64,000 bases of DNA. Origin: CAWJMD01 sp963843835. GTDB lineage: Bacteria; Actinomycetota; Actinomycetes; Actinomycetales; CAWJMD01. Positions 16,351 to 24,917 of the stretch are shown here, piece after piece. The position numbers and the translations under genes are program-made. Positions within the stretch are counted from its first letter, which is position 1. Every line of letters starts with the position of its first letter. The stretch spans positions 682,001 to 746,000 of the forward strand of contig CAWJMD010000001.1 of assembly GCA_963843835.1 (NCBI GenBank), given 5' to 3'. The notes under the pieces were generated by a model that was not told the DNA's origin, did no database searches, and saw only the letters and a list, made by a program, of their open reading frames with translations.

Positions 16351-17118
16351 TTGTCGAACCGCGCCTCCGGGCGGCACCGTTCAGCGGTCCGCCCGAAGAC
16401 CCCCCTGTCCACCCTCGCCGAGTCCGTCACGGCGAACGCCGGCACCGTCGGTCGTCGCACCGCCGTGATCGCCGCCTCGTCCGGCCTCGTCGTCTCCATG
16501 GGCGTCACCGCCGCGGACGCAGCCCCCGTGACCGGTGGCCCCGACCCGGTCAGCGCCACGCAGGTCGGCAAGTCCGGCGCGCTCCTGAGCGTCGCCAGCA
16601 CCGCTCTCGCGGCGCCGGCCGAGTCGGACGTCACCCTCGCCAGCGCCACCGTCGCGAGCGTGGCCGCCGCGCCGAAGCCCAAGCCGAAGCCGGTCGTCCA
16701 GCCGGCAGCGCGAACCACCCAGAAGGCCTCGCGCTCCGAGGAGCGCACCGCCCCGGCCGAGACGGGCAACCTGTCGGCGTCGCGCTCCAACGTGATCAGC
16801 ATCGCCGCGCGGTACGTCGGCACGCCGTACCGCTACGGCGGGACGACCCCGTCCGGGTTCGACTGCTCGGGCTACCTGCAGTACGTGTTCAAGCAGGTGG
16901 GCGTCAACCTGCCGCGGACGTCGGGCGCGCAGGCCTCGTTCGGCACGCGCATCTCGCGGTCCGAGGCGCAGCCCGGCGACCTCGTCTACAAGCCGGGTCA
17001 CATCGGCCTGTACGCGGGCGGCAACAAGATGTACGACGCGCCGCGCACCGGCAAGAACGTGTCGCTGCGGGAGATCTACTCCTCCGACTTCGTCTTCATC
17101 CGCGTCCTCAGCAACTGA
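16351..17118 (+). CDS. Secreted NlpC/P60 family peptidoglycan endopeptidase
   Basis: 255-residue exported hydrolase that cuts D-gamma-Glu-diamino acid links in peptidoglycan stems. A long signal peptide runs to about residue 58 (GRRTAVIAASSGLVVSMG ... ADAAP). An Ala/Val/Pro-rich linker with a KPKPKP stretch follows, then the NlpC/P60 domain from about residue 145 with catalytic Cys172 (FDCSGYLQYVF) and His217 (PGHIGLYAGG). The third polar position is Asp229 in MYDAPRTG rather than His, a variation seen in several relatives. TTG 16351 is the only start that fits the end of the riboswitch and gives a good signal peptide. c-di-AMP control ties it to turgor and wall growth. A perfect terminator follows. 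Confidence 0.88.
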   Translation: MSNRASGRHRSAVRPKTPLSTLAESVTANAGTVGRRTAVIAASSGLVVSMGVTAADAAPVTGGPDPVSATQVGKSGALLSVASTALAAPAESDVTLASATVASVAAAPKPKPKPVVQPAARTTQKASRSEERTAPAETGNLSASRSNVISIAARYVGTPYRYGGTTPSGFDCSGYLQYVFKQVGVNLPRTSGAQASFGTRISRSEAQPGDLVYKPGHIGLYAGGNKMYDAPRTGKNVSLREIYSSDFVFIRVLSN

Positions 17119-17150
17119 GCCACGGCGTCGGGGCGTCCCCGACACCACCA

Positions 17151-17191
17151 CAGAACGGCCCGTCCCCGCACGAAGGGGACGGGCCGTTCTG
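17151..17191 (+). terminator. Hairpin terminator after the NlpC/P60 gene
   Basis: A perfect 17-bp stem (arms 17151-17167 and 17175-17191) encloses a 7-base loop. No U-tract follows, as is common for terminators in high-GC actinomycetes. Confidence 0.8.
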
Positions 17192-17292
17192 CGTTCCGAG
17201 ATCGTGTCGTGGCACGAATGCCGGTGACCGCGCGGCGTTCGTCTGCGTACGCTGACCTCGTACCGACCGGGTCGTCCCTCCTGGAGGCTGCC

Positions 17293-17397
17293 GTGGACAC
17301 GCTCGACCGCTCCGCCCGAACCGGGTGCGGACCGGTCCTGCGCCGCCCCGGCGCGACGCCTCCCCGGGGCCGTAGCGGCGCGGGCGGTGGGCAATGA
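17293..17397 (+). other. Possible small ORF in the 442-base leader before the HNH gene
   Basis: In the spacer 17119-17560 the only coding candidate is a 34-codon frame starting GTG 17293, with a strong GGAGG site 5 bases upstream and a TGA at 17395. The predicted peptide is basic and rich in Arg, Gly and Pro, with no recognisable motif. A second frame begins with ATG 17394, overlapping its stop, but it runs into the HNH gene and lacks support. The rest of the spacer contains the terminator above and a TACGCT element near 17248 that could be a -10 box. Confidence 0.25.
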
Positions 17398-17560
17398 CCC
17401 CGCCACCGCACCAGCTGCGGAGCTCCATCCTGATCGTCGAGACCAGGCGTCGTCCCCTGCGGACGGCGCCTGCCGTCGTCCCAGGGGTCGTGGTGCAGAC
17501 CCGGCATGCCAGTCCTCACGCGTCCCGAAGCCGTCGGGACCCGCACAGCGAGGTCATCAC

Positions 17561-18055
17561 ATGCGCACTCTCGTTCTCAACGCCGGCTTCGAACCGCTCG
17601 CCGTCGTCTCCTTCCGCCGAGCCCTCGTGCTCGTCCTGGCCGGCAAGGCGTCGGTCCTGGCCGCCGACGAGCACCCGATCCTGGCCGGCGACCGGACGCT
17701 GGAGCGTCCCTCGGTCATCCTGCTGACCCGCTACGTGCGCGTGCCCTTCGGCCGCTCGGTGCCGGTCTCCCGGCGCGGGGTGCTGCGCCGCGACGGACAC
17801 CGGTGCGCCTACTGCGACCGCTCCGCCGGCACCGTCGACCACGTGCTGCCCCGCAGCCGAGGCGGTGCCGACAGCTGGGAGAACCTGGTGGCGTGCTGCG
17901 TGCGCTGCAACAACCTCAAGGGCAGCCGCACCCCGCAGGAGATGGGCTGGACGCTGCGCCACCGCCCGGTCGCGCCGCGGGGAGCCGGCTGGGTCGTCCG
18001 CGGGACCGAGCGCCGGCACCCCCTCTGGGAGGACTACCTGCCCGAAGCCGCCTGA
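17561..18055 (+). CDS. HNH endonuclease family protein
   Basis: 164-residue protein of a family found very widely in actinomycetes. The N-terminal half (TLVLNAGFEPLAVVSFRRAL, LAGKASVL) is the family hallmark. The HNH nuclease core has a zinc-binding pair CAYC, the metal-binding DHVLPRSRGG, ENLVACCVRCN for the second zinc pair, and the conserved KGSRTP segment. It should cut or nick DNA in a metal-dependent way, but the biological role of this clade is unknown. ATG 17561 follows a GAGG site by about 7 bases. It stands alone with a long leader; no methylase or toxin partner lies beside it, so I do not assign it to a restriction system. Confidence 0.85.
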   Translation: MRTLVLNAGFEPLAVVSFRRALVLVLAGKASVLAADEHPILAGDRTLERPSVILLTRYVRVPFGRSVPVSRRGVLRRDGHRCAYCDRSAGTVDHVLPRSRGGADSWENLVACCVRCNNLKGSRTPQEMGWTLRHRPVAPRGAGWVVRGTERRHPLWEDYLPEAA

Positions 18056-18123
18056 CGACGCCGGGCGGACCGGGGCAAAGGGGTCGAGAGGTCCGCTACC
18101 TCACGAGCGGGCAGACTGCCCCC

Positions 18124-19944
18124 ATGACGACCCGACCCGAGCTCGCAGGTTCCTTCGGCATGGTGGCCAGCACCCACTGGCTCGCCAGCCAGACCGGGAT
18201 GGGGGTGCTCGAGAGGGGCGGCAACGCCGTCGACGCCGCGGTGGCGACCGGTTTCGTGCTGCAGGTCGTCGAACCCCACCTCAACGGCCCCGGGGGTGAC
18301 CTGCCTGCCCTCGTGTGGAGCGAGGCCGACCAGCGCACCCACGTGGTGTGCGGGCAGGGCACGGCTCCCGCGGCCGCGACGATCGAGGCCTTCTCCGACC
18401 TGGGGCTGGACGCGGTGCCCGGCACCGGTCCGCTCGCCGCGGTCGTGCCGGGTGCGTTCGGAGCCTGGGTGCTGATGCTGCAGCGTTGGGGCACCTGGTC
18501 GCTGCGTGACGTGCTCGAGCCCGCGATCGGCTACGCCCTCGACGGCGCCCCGGTGCTGCCACGCGTGAGTGCCACGATCGCCGCGATGGCGCCGACCTTC
18601 GCAGACGAGTGGACGACATCGGCCGAGACCTACCTCCGCGACGGACGCGCCCCCGAGCCGTGGTCCCGGCTGCGGCTGACGGCCCTGGGGCGCACCTACG
18701 AGCGGGTGCTGGCCGAGTCGGAGGCCGCCGGCGGGGACCGGGACGAGCAGCTCGAGGCCGCCCGGAGGGTTTGGTACGAGGGCTTCGTCGCGGAGGCCGT
18801 GGATGCCTTCGCCGGAGACCGCGAGTGGATGGACACCTCCGGACGCCGTCACCGCGGCCTGCTGACCGGTGCTGACCTGGCCTCGTGGCGCGCGACGGTG
18901 GAGGAGCCCGTGACGGCCGGCTACCGCGACGTCGAGGTCGCCAAGACCGGTCCGTGGGGCCAGGGGCCGGTACTGCTGCAGATGCTGCGGCTGCTCGACC
19001 GGGTCGGCCTACCCGATGGCCTCGACGACGCCGATCCCTCGTGGGTGCACGCCGCGCTCGAGGCGAACAAGCTCGCGTTCGCCGACAGGGAGGCCTGGTA
19101 CGGCGACCCCGACCACACCGACATCCCGCTGGACGACCTGCTGTCCGACGAGTACACGGCTGAGCGGGCCCTCCTGGTCGACCCGGCCACGGCGAGTCTC
19201 GACCTGCGTCCGGGCAGCCCGGGTGGGCGCGTCCCGCGTCTGCCCGAACCACTGACGCCCGGCGAGGGCAGCGGGGGGGCGGCCGTCGCGGGGGTCGGCG
19301 AGCCGACGGTACGCCGCCAGGACCGGCCGGTGGAGGGGGACGTCGCCGTCCGCGGGGACACGTGCCACGTCGACGTCGTCGACCGCTGGGGCAACATGGT
19401 GTCCGCGACGCCGTCGGGGGCCTGGCTGCAGTCGTCCCCCGTCGTGCCGGATCTGGGCTTCCCGCTGGGCACGCGCGCACAGATGTTCTGGCTGCAGCCC
19501 GGCCTGCCGGCCTCGCTCCGTCCGGGGTCGCGTCCACGCACCACGCTGTCGCCCTCGCTGGCGCTGCGGGACGGGCGGCCGTGGATGGCGTTCGGCACCC
19601 CGGGTGGAGACCAGCAGGACCAGTGGCAGCTGCTGTTCCTGCTGCGCGCCGTGCACGGGGCGCGGGGCGTCGACCAGGCCCTCCAGGCTGCGGTGGACGC
19701 TCCGATGCTGCACTCCGACCACGCGCCGGGGTCGTTCTACCCGCGTCGGAGCCGGCCCGGACGGGCGGTGCTGGAGGACCGCTGGCCCCGGTCGACGCGC
19801 GACGCCCTCGCGGCGCTCGGTCACGACGTCGAGACCGTGGACGGGTGGTCGCTGGGACGTCTCTCGGCCGTCGCACGTGACGGCGAGTGGCTGCGCGCGG
19901 CGGCGAACCCCCGGGGCGCGCAGGGGTACGCCGTCGGTCGCTGA
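18124..19944 (+). CDS. Gamma-glutamyltransferase family Ntn-hydrolase
   Basis: 606-residue self-cleaving N-terminal nucleophile hydrolase that removes or transfers gamma-glutamyl groups. The early motif GGNAVDAAVATGFVLQVVEPH and the GGDLP segment are family typical. The processing site is GDTCHVDVVDRWGNMVS: Thr413 would be the new N-terminus of the small subunit (about 194 residues). The second residue is Cys where classical enzymes have Thr. TPGGDQQDQW near the end matches the FGTPGGD motif. No signal peptide is present, unlike the periplasmic E. coli enzyme, so it is probably cytoplasmic. ATG 18124 follows CAGACT by 6 bases, a possible leaderless start. Substrate may be glutathione-like or an unrelated gamma-glutamyl or cephalosporin-type amide. 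Confidence 0.85.
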   Translation: MTTRPELAGSFGMVASTHWLASQTGMGVLERGGNAVDAAVATGFVLQVVEPHLNGPGGDLPALVWSEADQRTHVVCGQGTAPAAATIEAFSDLGLDAVPGTGPLAAVVPGAFGAWVLMLQRWGTWSLRDVLEPAIGYALDGAPVLPRVSATIAAMAPTFADEWTTSAETYLRDGRAPEPWSRLRLTALGRTYERVLAESEAAGGDRDEQLEAARRVWYEGFVAEAVDAFAGDREWMDTSGRRHRGLLTGADLASWRATVEEPVTAGYRDVEVAKTGPWGQGPVLLQMLRLLDRVGLPDGLDDADPSWVHAALEANKLAFADREAWYGDPDHTDIPLDDLLSDEYTAERALLVDPATASLDLRPGSPGGRVPRLPEPLTPGEGSGGAAVAGVGEPTVRRQDRPVEGDVAVRGDTCHVDVVDRWGNMVSATPSGAWLQSSPVVPDLGFPLGTRAQMFWLQPGLPASLRPGSRPRTTLSPSLALRDGRPWMAFGTPGGDQQDQWQLLFLLRAVHGARGVDQALQAAVDAPMLHSDHAPGSFYPRRSRPGRAVLEDRWPRSTRDALAALGHDVETVDGWSLGRLSAVARDGEWLRAAANPRGAQGYAVGR

Positions 19945-19998
19945 CGACCCGAGATGCCGCGGATCGATGTCACCGTCCGCTCATGTCAGTCGGTTGAG

Positions 19999-20020
19999 GA
20001 TTCACTCCTGATTCGCCCAA
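19999..20020 (+). promoter_or_regulatory. Two 11-base direct repeats resembling an actinobacterial PHO box
   Basis: GATTCACTCCT (19999-20009) is followed directly by GATTCGCCCAA (20010-20020). PhoP binding sites in actinomycetes are 11-base direct repeats with a GTTCACC-like core. The gene downstream is a secreted 5'-nucleotidase, a classic phosphate-starvation enzyme. An overlapping inverted repeat (CTGATT at 20008 and AATCAG at 20020) is also present. The similarity is partial, so this is a proposal. Confidence 0.35.
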
Positions 20021-20095
20021 ATCAGTGACCTCGGCCACAGCGGGATGACAGGATGCCCGGGTCCTTCCAACTTTTCCCTGCTCGATGGGAGCTTC

Positions 20096-22870
20096 ATGTC
20101 TGCTCGTCCATCCCGCGTTCTTGCGTCCCTGATCGGGGCCGGCGCGCTCATCGTCGGACCCCTGTCGGTACCGGCCAACGCAGCCGAGGTCGAGGTCCAG
20201 ATCCTGGGCATCAACGACTTCCACGGCCGACTCGAGTCCGGCTTCAACATCCCGGGAGCCGCGAAGCTGGGCGGTGTGGTCGACCGGCTCCGGGCCGAGA
20301 TGCCCGACAGCACGGTCTTCGTGTCCGCCGGTGACAACGTCGGCGCGTCGACGTTCACCTCGTCCTCCCAGGAGGACGCCCCGACGATCGAGGCCCTCAA
20401 CGCGATGGGGCTCGACGCGGGCGCCGTCGGCAACCACGAGTTCGACCGCGGGTACGACTGGCTGGCCGACCCCGCCACGCACGGTGTCGACGGCCTGGGG
20501 CTGGCCGAGTGGCCGTCCCTCGGAGCGAACGTGGGCGGCTCCGAGCTCGCGCCGTCCGCGGTGATCGAGACCACGGCCGGTGTCGACGTCGGCCTGATCG
20601 GCGTCGTGACCGAGCAGACGCCCACCCTGGTCGACCCGACGGGCATCCAGGGACTCACGTTCACCGACCCGGTCGCTGCCGCCAACGCCGAGGCGGACCG
20701 CCTCAAGGGCGACGACCTCGCCGACGTCGTGATCCTGCTGACCCACGAGGGCACGGAGGACACCGACTGCGCGAACATCGCCACGACGGGCGCCTTCGGC
20801 GACATCGTGACGAACGCCAACGCGAACATCGACGCGATCCTGTCGGGTCACACGCACACCAAGTACTACTGCACCGTCGGTGACCGCCCGGTCATGCAGA
20901 CGGGTCAGTACGGGTCCGGCCTGGACCGGCTGGTGATGACGGTCGACACCGCCACCAACGAGGTCGTCTCCGTCGACGGCGCCAAGACCGGTGTCGTCGA
21001 CGTCGCCACCGACCCCGCCGCGGCCAACGCCGAGATCGCCCAGATCGTCGCGGACGCCAAGGCGGCCGCCGACGTGATCGGCAACGTGCCCGTCGGTGAG
21101 ATCTTCGAGGACATCGAGCGTGGCAAGAACCCGGACGGCTCCGAGAACCGTGGCAAGGAGTCGGTGCTCGGCAACTTCATCGCCGACGTGCAGCTCGAGG
21201 CGACCCGGAAGCTGGCCGACGAGCCGCCGGTGATCGCGTTCATGAACCCTGGCGGACTGCGCGCCGACTTCCGCTACGCGAAGTCGGGTGCGGAGACCGA
21301 GGACGGCATCGTCACCTACGGCGAGGCCGCGGTGGTCCAGCCCTTCGCCAACACGCTGTTCACCATGGACCTCACCGGTGCCCAGGTGAAGCAGATCCTC
21401 GAGGAGCAGTGGCAGCCGACCGGTTCCTCGCGGCCCTTCCTGCACCTCGGGGTGTCCGAGGGCCTCACGTACACGTACGACCCGTCCCTCGCCGAGGGTT
21501 CCCGGATCACGTCGATCGACCTCGACGGAGCACCCATCGACCCGGCGGGGACGTACCGGGTGGCGATGAACTCGTTCCTCGCAGCGGGCGGTGACAACTT
21601 CGCCACCTTCAAGGCCGGAACGAACAAGCTCGACACGGGCCAGGACGACCTCGACGCGCTCATCACCTACTTCGAGGAGAACAGCCCGGTCCTGCCGAGC
21701 CGGCAGGAGCGGGCCATCATCGACGGGCAGTACGTGGACCAGTGGGTCGAGGACTTCCAGATCTCCGGTCCGGACACGCTGACGCCCGGTGAGCGAGGCA
21801 CCGTGACGATGGGCTTCCTCGTCGAGGAGGACATCGACGGGGAGTTCGTCGCGTCGATGCTGGTCGGTGACGGGATGGCGGTGGTCGACCTGCCCGACGA
21901 GTGCGAGGTCACCGACAGCATCTTCGTCGACTGCACCTACGACGGGTTCGCCGAGGGCCCTGTGGCCGTCGACCTCACCGTCGTGGGGCTGTCGAACGGC
22001 AGGGACATCGACAGCGAGCTGGTCGCCTTCCTGTACTCGCCGCAGTTCGACGGCAACCCGTTCAGCCCGGACGCCGACTTCTTCGCGATCAAGGACGTCC
22101 ACGTCCTCGACGGCGAGCTGAACGGCCGGCAGAGCGACCTCGACGACGACGGCACCGCCGACGTCGTGGCCCTCGACGGGAAGGGCCGCCTGCTGCTCTA
22201 CCCGGGCGACGGCTTCGGTGGCTTCGGGCCGAGCTCGCTCGTGGGCACCGGCTTCGGTGGTCCGGTCCTGCTGCCGGGTGACCTGAACGGTGACCAGGTG
22301 GACGACGTGATGTACCAGACCCCCTCGGGTGCGCTGTACGCGTACGCGAACCGGGGCAACGGCACCCTCAGCCGGGGCGTGCTCGTCTTCACCGGCTTCA
22401 GGAACTGGACCCTGATGGGGCCGGGGGATTGGGACGGCGACGGCAAGTCGGACCTGATCGCCCGCAGCCCGGGCGGCCAGCTCTACCTGTTCGCGGGCAA
22501 GGGCAACGGCACCTTCGGCAAGGCCAAGCTCATCGGCAAGGGCTGGGGCTCGTTCACCGAGCTGCTCACGCCGGGCGACTTCGACGGCGACGGCAACGTC
22601 GACCTGATCGGTCGCAGCTCGAGCAACCGGCTGTACCTGTACCCGGGCTCGGGCACGGGCGGCTTCGGCAGCCGTAGCCTCGTGGCCACCGGCTGGTCGT
22701 TCCCGGGCAGCACCGCCGTGGGCGACTTCGACGGCGACCTGGTCGCCGACCTCATCGCCAAGACCTCGAGCGGCGCCCTGTACGCCTACTCGGGCAACGG
22801 CGCGGGCGGCATCTCCACGCCGCCGGTGAAGATCGGCGTCGGCTGGGGCGGTCTGAAGCTGGTCGGCTGA
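20096..22870 (+). CDS. Secreted 5'-nucleotidase / UDP-sugar hydrolase with C-terminal FG-GAP (VCBS) propeller
   Basis: 924-residue exported phosphoesterase. Signal peptide residues 1-28 (ending ANAAEV). The metallophosphoesterase domain holds the dimetal motifs INDFHG, SAGDNVG, GNHEFDRG, LTHEG and SGHTHTKYY. The 5'-nucleotidase C-terminal domain binds the base and has MNPGGLRADF and GGDNFATF. An Ig-like linker region follows, then five blade-like repeats with Ca-binding DxDxDG loops (DLDDDGTADV, DLNGDQVDDV, DWDGDGKSDL, DFDGDGNVDL, DFDGDLVADL). It probably releases phosphate and nucleosides outside the cell. ATG 20096 follows a GGGAG site. A terminator and a catalytically empty paralog follow. 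Confidence 0.92.
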   Translation: MSARPSRVLASLIGAGALIVGPLSVPANAAEVEVQILGINDFHGRLESGFNIPGAAKLGGVVDRLRAEMPDSTVFVSAGDNVGASTFTSSSQEDAPTIEALNAMGLDAGAVGNHEFDRGYDWLADPATHGVDGLGLAEWPSLGANVGGSELAPSAVIETTAGVDVGLIGVVTEQTPTLVDPTGIQGLTFTDPVAAANAEADRLKGDDLADVVILLTHEGTEDTDCANIATTGAFGDIVTNANANIDAILSGHTHTKYYCTVGDRPVMQTGQYGSGLDRLVMTVDTATNEVVSVDGAKTGVVDVATDPAAANAEIAQIVADAKAAADVIGNVPVGEIFEDIERGKNPDGSENRGKESVLGNFIADVQLEATRKLADEPPVIAFMNPGGLRADFRYAKSGAETEDGIVTYGEAAVVQPFANTLFTMDLTGAQVKQILEEQWQPTGSSRPFLHLGVSEGLTYTYDPSLAEGSRITSIDLDGAPIDPAGTYRVAMNSFLAAGGDNFATFKAGTNKLDTGQDDLDALITYFEENSPVLPSRQERAIIDGQYVDQWVEDFQISGPDTLTPGERGTVTMGFLVEEDIDGEFVASMLVGDGMAVVDLPDECEVTDSIFVDCTYDGFAEGPVAVDLTVVGLSNGRDIDSELVAFLYSPQFDGNPFSPDADFFAIKDVHVLDGELNGRQSDLDDDGTADVVALDGKGRLLLYPGDGFGGFGPSSLVGTGFGGPVLLPGDLNGDQVDDVMYQTPSGALYAYANRGNGTLSRGVLVFTGFRNWTLMGPGDWDGDGKSDLIARSPGGQLYLFAGKGNGTFGKAKLIGKGWGSFTELLTPGDFDGDGNVDLIGRSSSNRLYLYPGSGTGGFGSRSLVATGWSFPGSTAVGDFDGDLVADLIAKTSSGALYAYSGNGAGGISTPPVKIGVGWGGLKLVG

Positions 22871-22888
22871 CAGCACTTACCGGTACAC

Positions 22889-22932
22889 CACGGAGGGTGT
22901 CGTCCCGCGAGAGCGGGACGGCACCCTCCGTG
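22889..22932 (+). terminator. Hairpin terminator after the 5'-nucleotidase gene
   Basis: Arms CACGGAGGGTG (22889-22899) and CACCCTCCGTG (22922-22932) pair perfectly, and an inner CGTCCCGC/GCGGGACG stem with a GAGA loop extends the hairpin; one T-G mismatch separates the two stems. Confidence 0.8.
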
Positions 22933-22976
22933 CGTGGCAGACTCTCGAGTGCCGCGTCGGCGGTCCAGGGGGAGTC

Positions 22977-24866
22977 ATGGAGCACGCAGTCCGTCCGCTC
23001 GCTGTGCTGGCCGCCGCCGCACTGCTCTCCGCTCTCACCGCCCATCCGGTGTTGGCGTCCGCCGACCCGGTCGTCGGGGTGATCGACGGTGACATCGACC
23101 GGGCGAAGGATGCCCGCGGCGCACACGACCTGGGGACGGAGTCGGTGCTGGGGAACTTCGTCGCCGACCGCTTCGTGGGGGCGACGAGGACGGACGGCGA
23201 CCGCGTGGACATCGCGTTGGTCGACCCGGCCACGCTCGGCGCGGACCTGCTCCTCGAGGCCTCGGACGGCGAGTCGCGTGACGGCCTGGTCCGCTCCAGC
23301 GAGGTCGCTGCCGTCCAGCCCTCCCCGGACACCCTCGTCACGATGACCCTGACAGGCGCCCAGCTCGCCGACGCCCTCGAGCAGCAGTGGCAGGTCGAGG
23401 GCTCCGACGAGCCCACGGTCCTGCTCGGGGTCTCGTACTACCTCGCCTACACGTACGACCCGACGGCTGCGCAGGGAAGTCGTATCGGACGCATGGGTGA
23501 CCTCGAGGCGATCGCGCCGGATCATACGGTCCGCGTGGTCACCACGTCGTCTCTCGCGCAGGGTGGTTCAGGGTTCACGGCGTTGGCGGACGCGACCGAC
23601 CGACGCGACACCGGGCTCACCGGCCTGGACGCCCTCCTGGCCTTCTTCGATGAGCAGAACTACGCCGTGGTGACGGCCAGCCGGACAGAGCGCGCGACCT
23701 ACGTCGGGCAGGACGCCAGAGGCAGGACACCGGCGCGAATCGAGACCGAGGAGTTCATGCTCCCCGGTGAGGTCGCGCCGATGCGTGTCGTCGTACGAGC
23801 CGGTGAGGCGCTCGACGGGACCTACCGCGTCGACTTCCGGACAGATGGCACCTTCGTCGTCGAGAGCCCGGTCGGCTGCGAGGTGACGCGGTCACCCTGG
23901 GTCTGGTCCGAGGTCTCCTGCCTGGTGGACGGCTTCGCGGCGGGCGAGACGAGCTTGGACTTCCTCGTCCGCGCGCAGTCGTCCTTCGGGACGCACGACT
24001 TCCGGGCCTTCGTGTCCTGCGTCGAGTTCGACGGGTGCCGGCTACCGGGGGGCGCCGTCGCTGACGGCGTGATCGACATCTCCTTCGGTGAGCTGAACGG
24101 AAGGCAGAGCGACCTGGACCACGACGGGACGGCGGACGTGGTCGTCGTCGACGGGCGGGGGCGTCTCGTCATGTACCGCGGCAGCTCGCCGGGCCGGTTC
24201 GTCTCGAGCTCCCTGATCGGCACGGGTTTCGTCGGCCAGGTCGTCCTGCCCGGGGACGTCACCGGACCCAACTCCGGGGTCGCCCTCGACGACGTCGTGC
24301 TGCAGACCCGGTCCGGCTCGATCTACGTGTACAAGAACCAGGGGAACCCCCAGGGGAGCCCCGCTCTGGGTCGCGGAAGGCTGGTTTTGACCGGCTTCGG
24401 CGGCTGGACGACGGTCGGCCCGGGTGACTGGGACGGGGACGGGTTGGCCGATCTCGTGTCGCGTGCACCCACCGGGCGCCTGTACCTCCTACCCGGTCGC
24501 GGCGACGGGACGTTCGGTGCTCCCCGGGCGATCGGCACCGGCTGGTCGGGGTTCACGGCGCTGCTCACCCCGGGCGACCTCGACGGGGACGGGCACGTCG
24601 ACCTCGTCGGGCGTGACGGCGCCAACCGCCTGTTCCTCTACCCGGGCTCCGGCACAGGCGGGTTCCTGCGTCCCCGGCTCATCGCGACGGGATGGTCCTT
24701 CCCCTCATCGGCCAGCGTGGGCGACTTCGACCACGACCTCGAGGCCGACCTCATGGGCAGGACCTCAGCGGGCGACCTCTACCTGTACCCGGGGGACGGT
24801 ACGGGACGGCTGGGCAAGGCGGTTCTGATCGGGCGTGGATGGCAGTCCTTCCAGCTGCTGGGCTGA
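22977..24866 (+). CDS. Secreted 5'-nucleotidase paralog lacking the catalytic domain, with FG-GAP propeller
   Basis: 629-residue exported protein, paralogous to the gene just upstream but without the entire metallophosphoesterase domain. After a signal peptide (to about residue 28, LASADP) it starts directly with the 5'-nucleotidase C-terminal domain: ESVLGNFVAD, LTGAQLADALEQQW and AYTYDPTAAQGSRI align with the neighbour. Substrate-binding signatures are lost: the paralog has VDPATLGADL where the enzyme has MNPGGLRADF, and GGSGF where it has GGDNF. The Ig-like part and five propeller blades (DLDHDGTADV ... DFDHDLEADL) are retained. ATG 22977 has a GGGGGAG site. It is probably a binding or surface protein, not an enzyme. 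Confidence 0.85.
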   Translation: MEHAVRPLAVLAAAALLSALTAHPVLASADPVVGVIDGDIDRAKDARGAHDLGTESVLGNFVADRFVGATRTDGDRVDIALVDPATLGADLLLEASDGESRDGLVRSSEVAAVQPSPDTLVTMTLTGAQLADALEQQWQVEGSDEPTVLLGVSYYLAYTYDPTAAQGSRIGRMGDLEAIAPDHTVRVVTTSSLAQGGSGFTALADATDRRDTGLTGLDALLAFFDEQNYAVVTASRTERATYVGQDARGRTPARIETEEFMLPGEVAPMRVVVRAGEALDGTYRVDFRTDGTFVVESPVGCEVTRSPWVWSEVSCLVDGFAAGETSLDFLVRAQSSFGTHDFRAFVSCVEFDGCRLPGGAVADGVIDISFGELNGRQSDLDHDGTADVVVVDGRGRLVMYRGSSPGRFVSSSLIGTGFVGQVVLPGDVTGPNSGVALDDVVLQTRSGSIYVYKNQGNPQGSPALGRGRLVLTGFGGWTTVGPGDWDGDGLADLVSRAPTGRLYLLPGRGDGTFGAPRAIGTGWSGFTALLTPGDLDGDGHVDLVGRDGANRLFLYPGSGTGGFLRPRLIATGWSFPSSASVGDFDHDLEADLMGRTSAGDLYLYPGDGTGRLGKAVLIGRGWQSFQLLG

Positions 24867-24917
24867 TCCGGTGCCCCGGGCGCTCAGTCGGGCCCAGCAC
24901 GTAGGCTCGTCCCCGAG

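Noticed and set aside
17561..18055. Restriction system or homing endonuclease
   Set aside because: No methyltransferase, intron or intein context. The HNH protein belongs to a widespread single-gene actinobacterial family.
19970..22876. A 968-codon minus-strand frame opposite the 5'-nucleotidase
   Set aside because: Low-complexity Val/Gly/Asp/Arg composition and perfect phase with third-position GC bias of the plus-strand gene show that it is a shadow.
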